Source: an uncultured bacterium
Lineage (GTDB): Bacteria; Verrucomicrobiota; Kiritimatiellia; RFP12; UBA1067
Assembly (NCBI GenBank): GCA_902779865.1
Contig: CACZDG010000021.1
Coordinates: forward strand, 1-34,933
DNA length: 34,933 nt
Direction: 5' to 3'
Shown: in pieces, positions 33,579 through 34,933 of the stretch
Layout: each line of letters opens with the position of its first letter
Numbering within the stretch: the stretch's first letter is position 1
Notes under the pieces: generated by a model
Seen by the model: the letters and a program-made list of their open reading frames with translations, nothing else
The model's database searches: none
Told to the model about the DNA's origin: nothing
Program-made: the position numbers and the translations under genes

Positions 33579-34540
33579 CTAAGCCCTGACGATTGCCTCG
33601 TACTCGTCGGCCTGTTCCTCCATCGACTGCACCATCTTGAACTGAGTGCGTGCGCGCACGAGGTTGTGGTCGTCGCACGTCGTGTGGAAATAGACGTCGC
33701 CCGCGAGGTAGTCCGTTAGGAAGCGGATGCCGATCGTGAGGGTGATTAGGCGTCCGGAGAACGCGAGGTTCGCGAGCTCCGCCTCGTTGAGGAACTTCGC
33801 CTTGCCGAGGTAGCCCCTGACGAGCTGCTCGAAGTACTCCTTGCGCGAGAACACCTTCGTGAGGTCGCGCTCGTCCTCGGCGGCGTTCGCCGTGGAGGTG
33901 CGCACCATGTCGCCGAAATCGTAGAGGGCGCAGCCGGGCATCGTGGTGTCGAGGTCGATTACGTGCGTGCCGAGTCCGGTCACGTCGTCGAGCATCACGT
34001 TGTTGATCTTCGTGTCGTTGTGCGTGATGCGCTCCGGGATGTCGCCGCGCGCCATGAGGTCAACGATCCGTGAAGCCTCGGCGCGGCGGGCGTCCACGAA
34101 ACCGAGCTCCGCAGCGCACGACGCGGCGCGGCCCTTCACGTCCGCCGCGCGCGCGGCGTCGAGCTGCGCGATGCGCGAGACGGTGTTGTGGAAGTTGGGG
34201 ATGATGTCGATCCCGCCTCGGTGATCACGTCCACCGTGTGCGCGCCCTTGATGAAGGCGTAGAGACGCCACGGGCGCGCGTAGGCGACGACTTCCAGCGT
34301 GCCACCGCCCTTCGCGCGGATGTGCTCCGTCACGCGGCGGATGTTCGACATCACGGCGTCGGGGTCGAAGATGTCCGTGTTGATGCGCTGGAGAATGTAC
34401 GACGTCCCGGACGCGCAATCAACCTTGAACGTGTCGTTGATATGCCCGCTGCCGTAACGCGCCGCCGAGACAACGTCCTTGACGCCCATCCCGGACAGCA
34501 CCTCGCGCAGCTCGTCGGCAGAGTATTCGCGGCTTGACAT
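33579..34540 (-). pseudogene. nahK: N-acetylhexosamine 1-kinase-like protein, frameshifted and internally deleted
   Basis: Two frames together encode one kinase of the aminoglycoside-phosphotransferase fold. The N-terminal part runs from the ATG at 34540 (MSSREYSADELREVL, then GSGHINDTFKV and ARPWRLYAFIKGAHTVDVI). Near 34215 the reading shifts, and the C-terminal frame continues IDIIPNFHNTVSRIAQ, ITHNDTKINNVMLDD (catalytic loop), VIDLDTTMPGCALYDFGDMV and YLAGDVYFHTT, ending at 33579. The family segment normally between 'VDVI..EAG' and 'IPNFHNT' (about 20-25 codons) is also absent, so this is a deletion with a frame change. Family role: phosphorylation of GlcNAc or GalNAc at C1. A good ribosome-binding site (TTAGGAG) remains at the start. 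It may be a true pseudogene or an assembly fault. Confidence 0.75.
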
Positions 34541-34559
34541 CTCCTAACCCCTCGCTGTG

Positions 34560-34933
34560 TTACTTTGCGACGATCTGGCCCGACTTCGCGAGCATCTTCG
34601 CCTCGACGGACTGGATTTCCGCGAAGCCCTGCGAGCTGTGCGGGTTGAGTCCGTTGGAGGCCTCCATCGAGCTGTCGGCCTCGTTGTAGATCGTGGCCTT
34701 GAGCCGTCGCCTTGTCCGCCCACACCTGGATCGCGGCGCGAGCTGCCTGGGTGGCGGGGTCGAACCAGCGTCCGTCGTAGATCTGGTCGGCGACGAGCTT
34801 GGAGAGCTGCTGGAAGAGGAGCGTCGAGCGACGGTCCATCACGCCCTCGTAGATGTACTTGAGACCCCAGCTCAGCACCTCCATGCCGGGTGCCTCATAG
34901 ACACCACGGCTCTTCGTGCCGATGATGCGGTTC
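34560..34933 (-). CDS. argG: Argininosuccinate synthase, 3' end, frameshifted
   Basis: The 5' part lies outside the window. The visible part begins NRIIGTKSRGVYEAPGMEVL, the conserved segment of argininosuccinate synthase, followed by YDGRWFDPATQAARAAIQVW. Near 34700-34712 the frame changes. After that the true C-terminus continues as KATIYNEADSSMEASNGLNP and ends KSGQIVAK at the TAA (34560-34562). The shift fits loss of 5 nt or gain of 1 nt in a GGCGACGGCTC context. The enzyme joins citrulline and aspartate in arginine synthesis. The nahK-like gene starts 19 nt later. Confidence 0.8.

Overview
The window is a GC-rich bacterial chromosome segment, densely packed and almost entirely on the minus strand; only tilS and an MtaB-type gene lie on plus. 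Gene content (Kdo transferase for LPS, TGS-less ThrRS, sigma-factor/Ser-Thr-kinase pair, GH78 rhamnosidase, ceramidase, membrane vWA protein with TPR partner) suggests a Gram-negative of the PVC group, plausibly a Kiritimatiellae/Verrucomicrobia-like animal-gut lineage. That placement is inference; there is no rRNA or other marker to settle it.

Layout. 1-1957: a membrane Ser/Thr kinase that runs off the left edge, translationally coupled to an ECF-type sigma factor and a 44-aa winged-helix-like fragment. 1958-2419: gene-free, with an AT-rich array of seven 15-bp dyads at an exact 22-bp period. 2420-9022: a C_GCAxxG_C_C protein, epmA-guaA, a secreted propeller protein, ispF, infC (ATC start) and thrS. 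9162-12075: a secreted GH78 enzyme and divergent tilS. 12093-17804: EamA transporter-tpiA, a second GMP synthetase lacking the glutaminase domain, a TPR/spermidine-synthase-like protein and waaA. 17802-20016: a ceramidase gene bracketed by a ~120-bp inverted repeat whose two arms form the 5' leaders of waaA and the MtaB-like gene. 21270-25429: a compact five-gene cluster (macrodomain, unknown AT-rich gene, single-HKD PLD nuclease, DEDDh exonuclease, pRiA4b/SEC-C protein). 25475-33554: hotdog thioesterase, uvrB, ribBA, vWA protein and TPR protein. 33579-34933: a damaged NahK-like kinase and the frameshifted 3' end of argG.

The most striking property is pervasive repeat DNA carried in frame inside conserved genes. 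GC-rich palindromic modules occur in the kinase, sigma factor, Kdo transferase and macrodomain genes. Unrelated short tandem repeats occur in waaA, the MtaB-like gene, the EamA gene and the PLD gene. Five transcription units also show a TATAAT-like box ending 5-6 bp before the start codon, as expected for leaderless mRNAs. The best candidates for something undescribed are the 22-bp dyad array, the in-frame repeat families, the mirrored leader pair, and the macrodomain-nuclease cluster.
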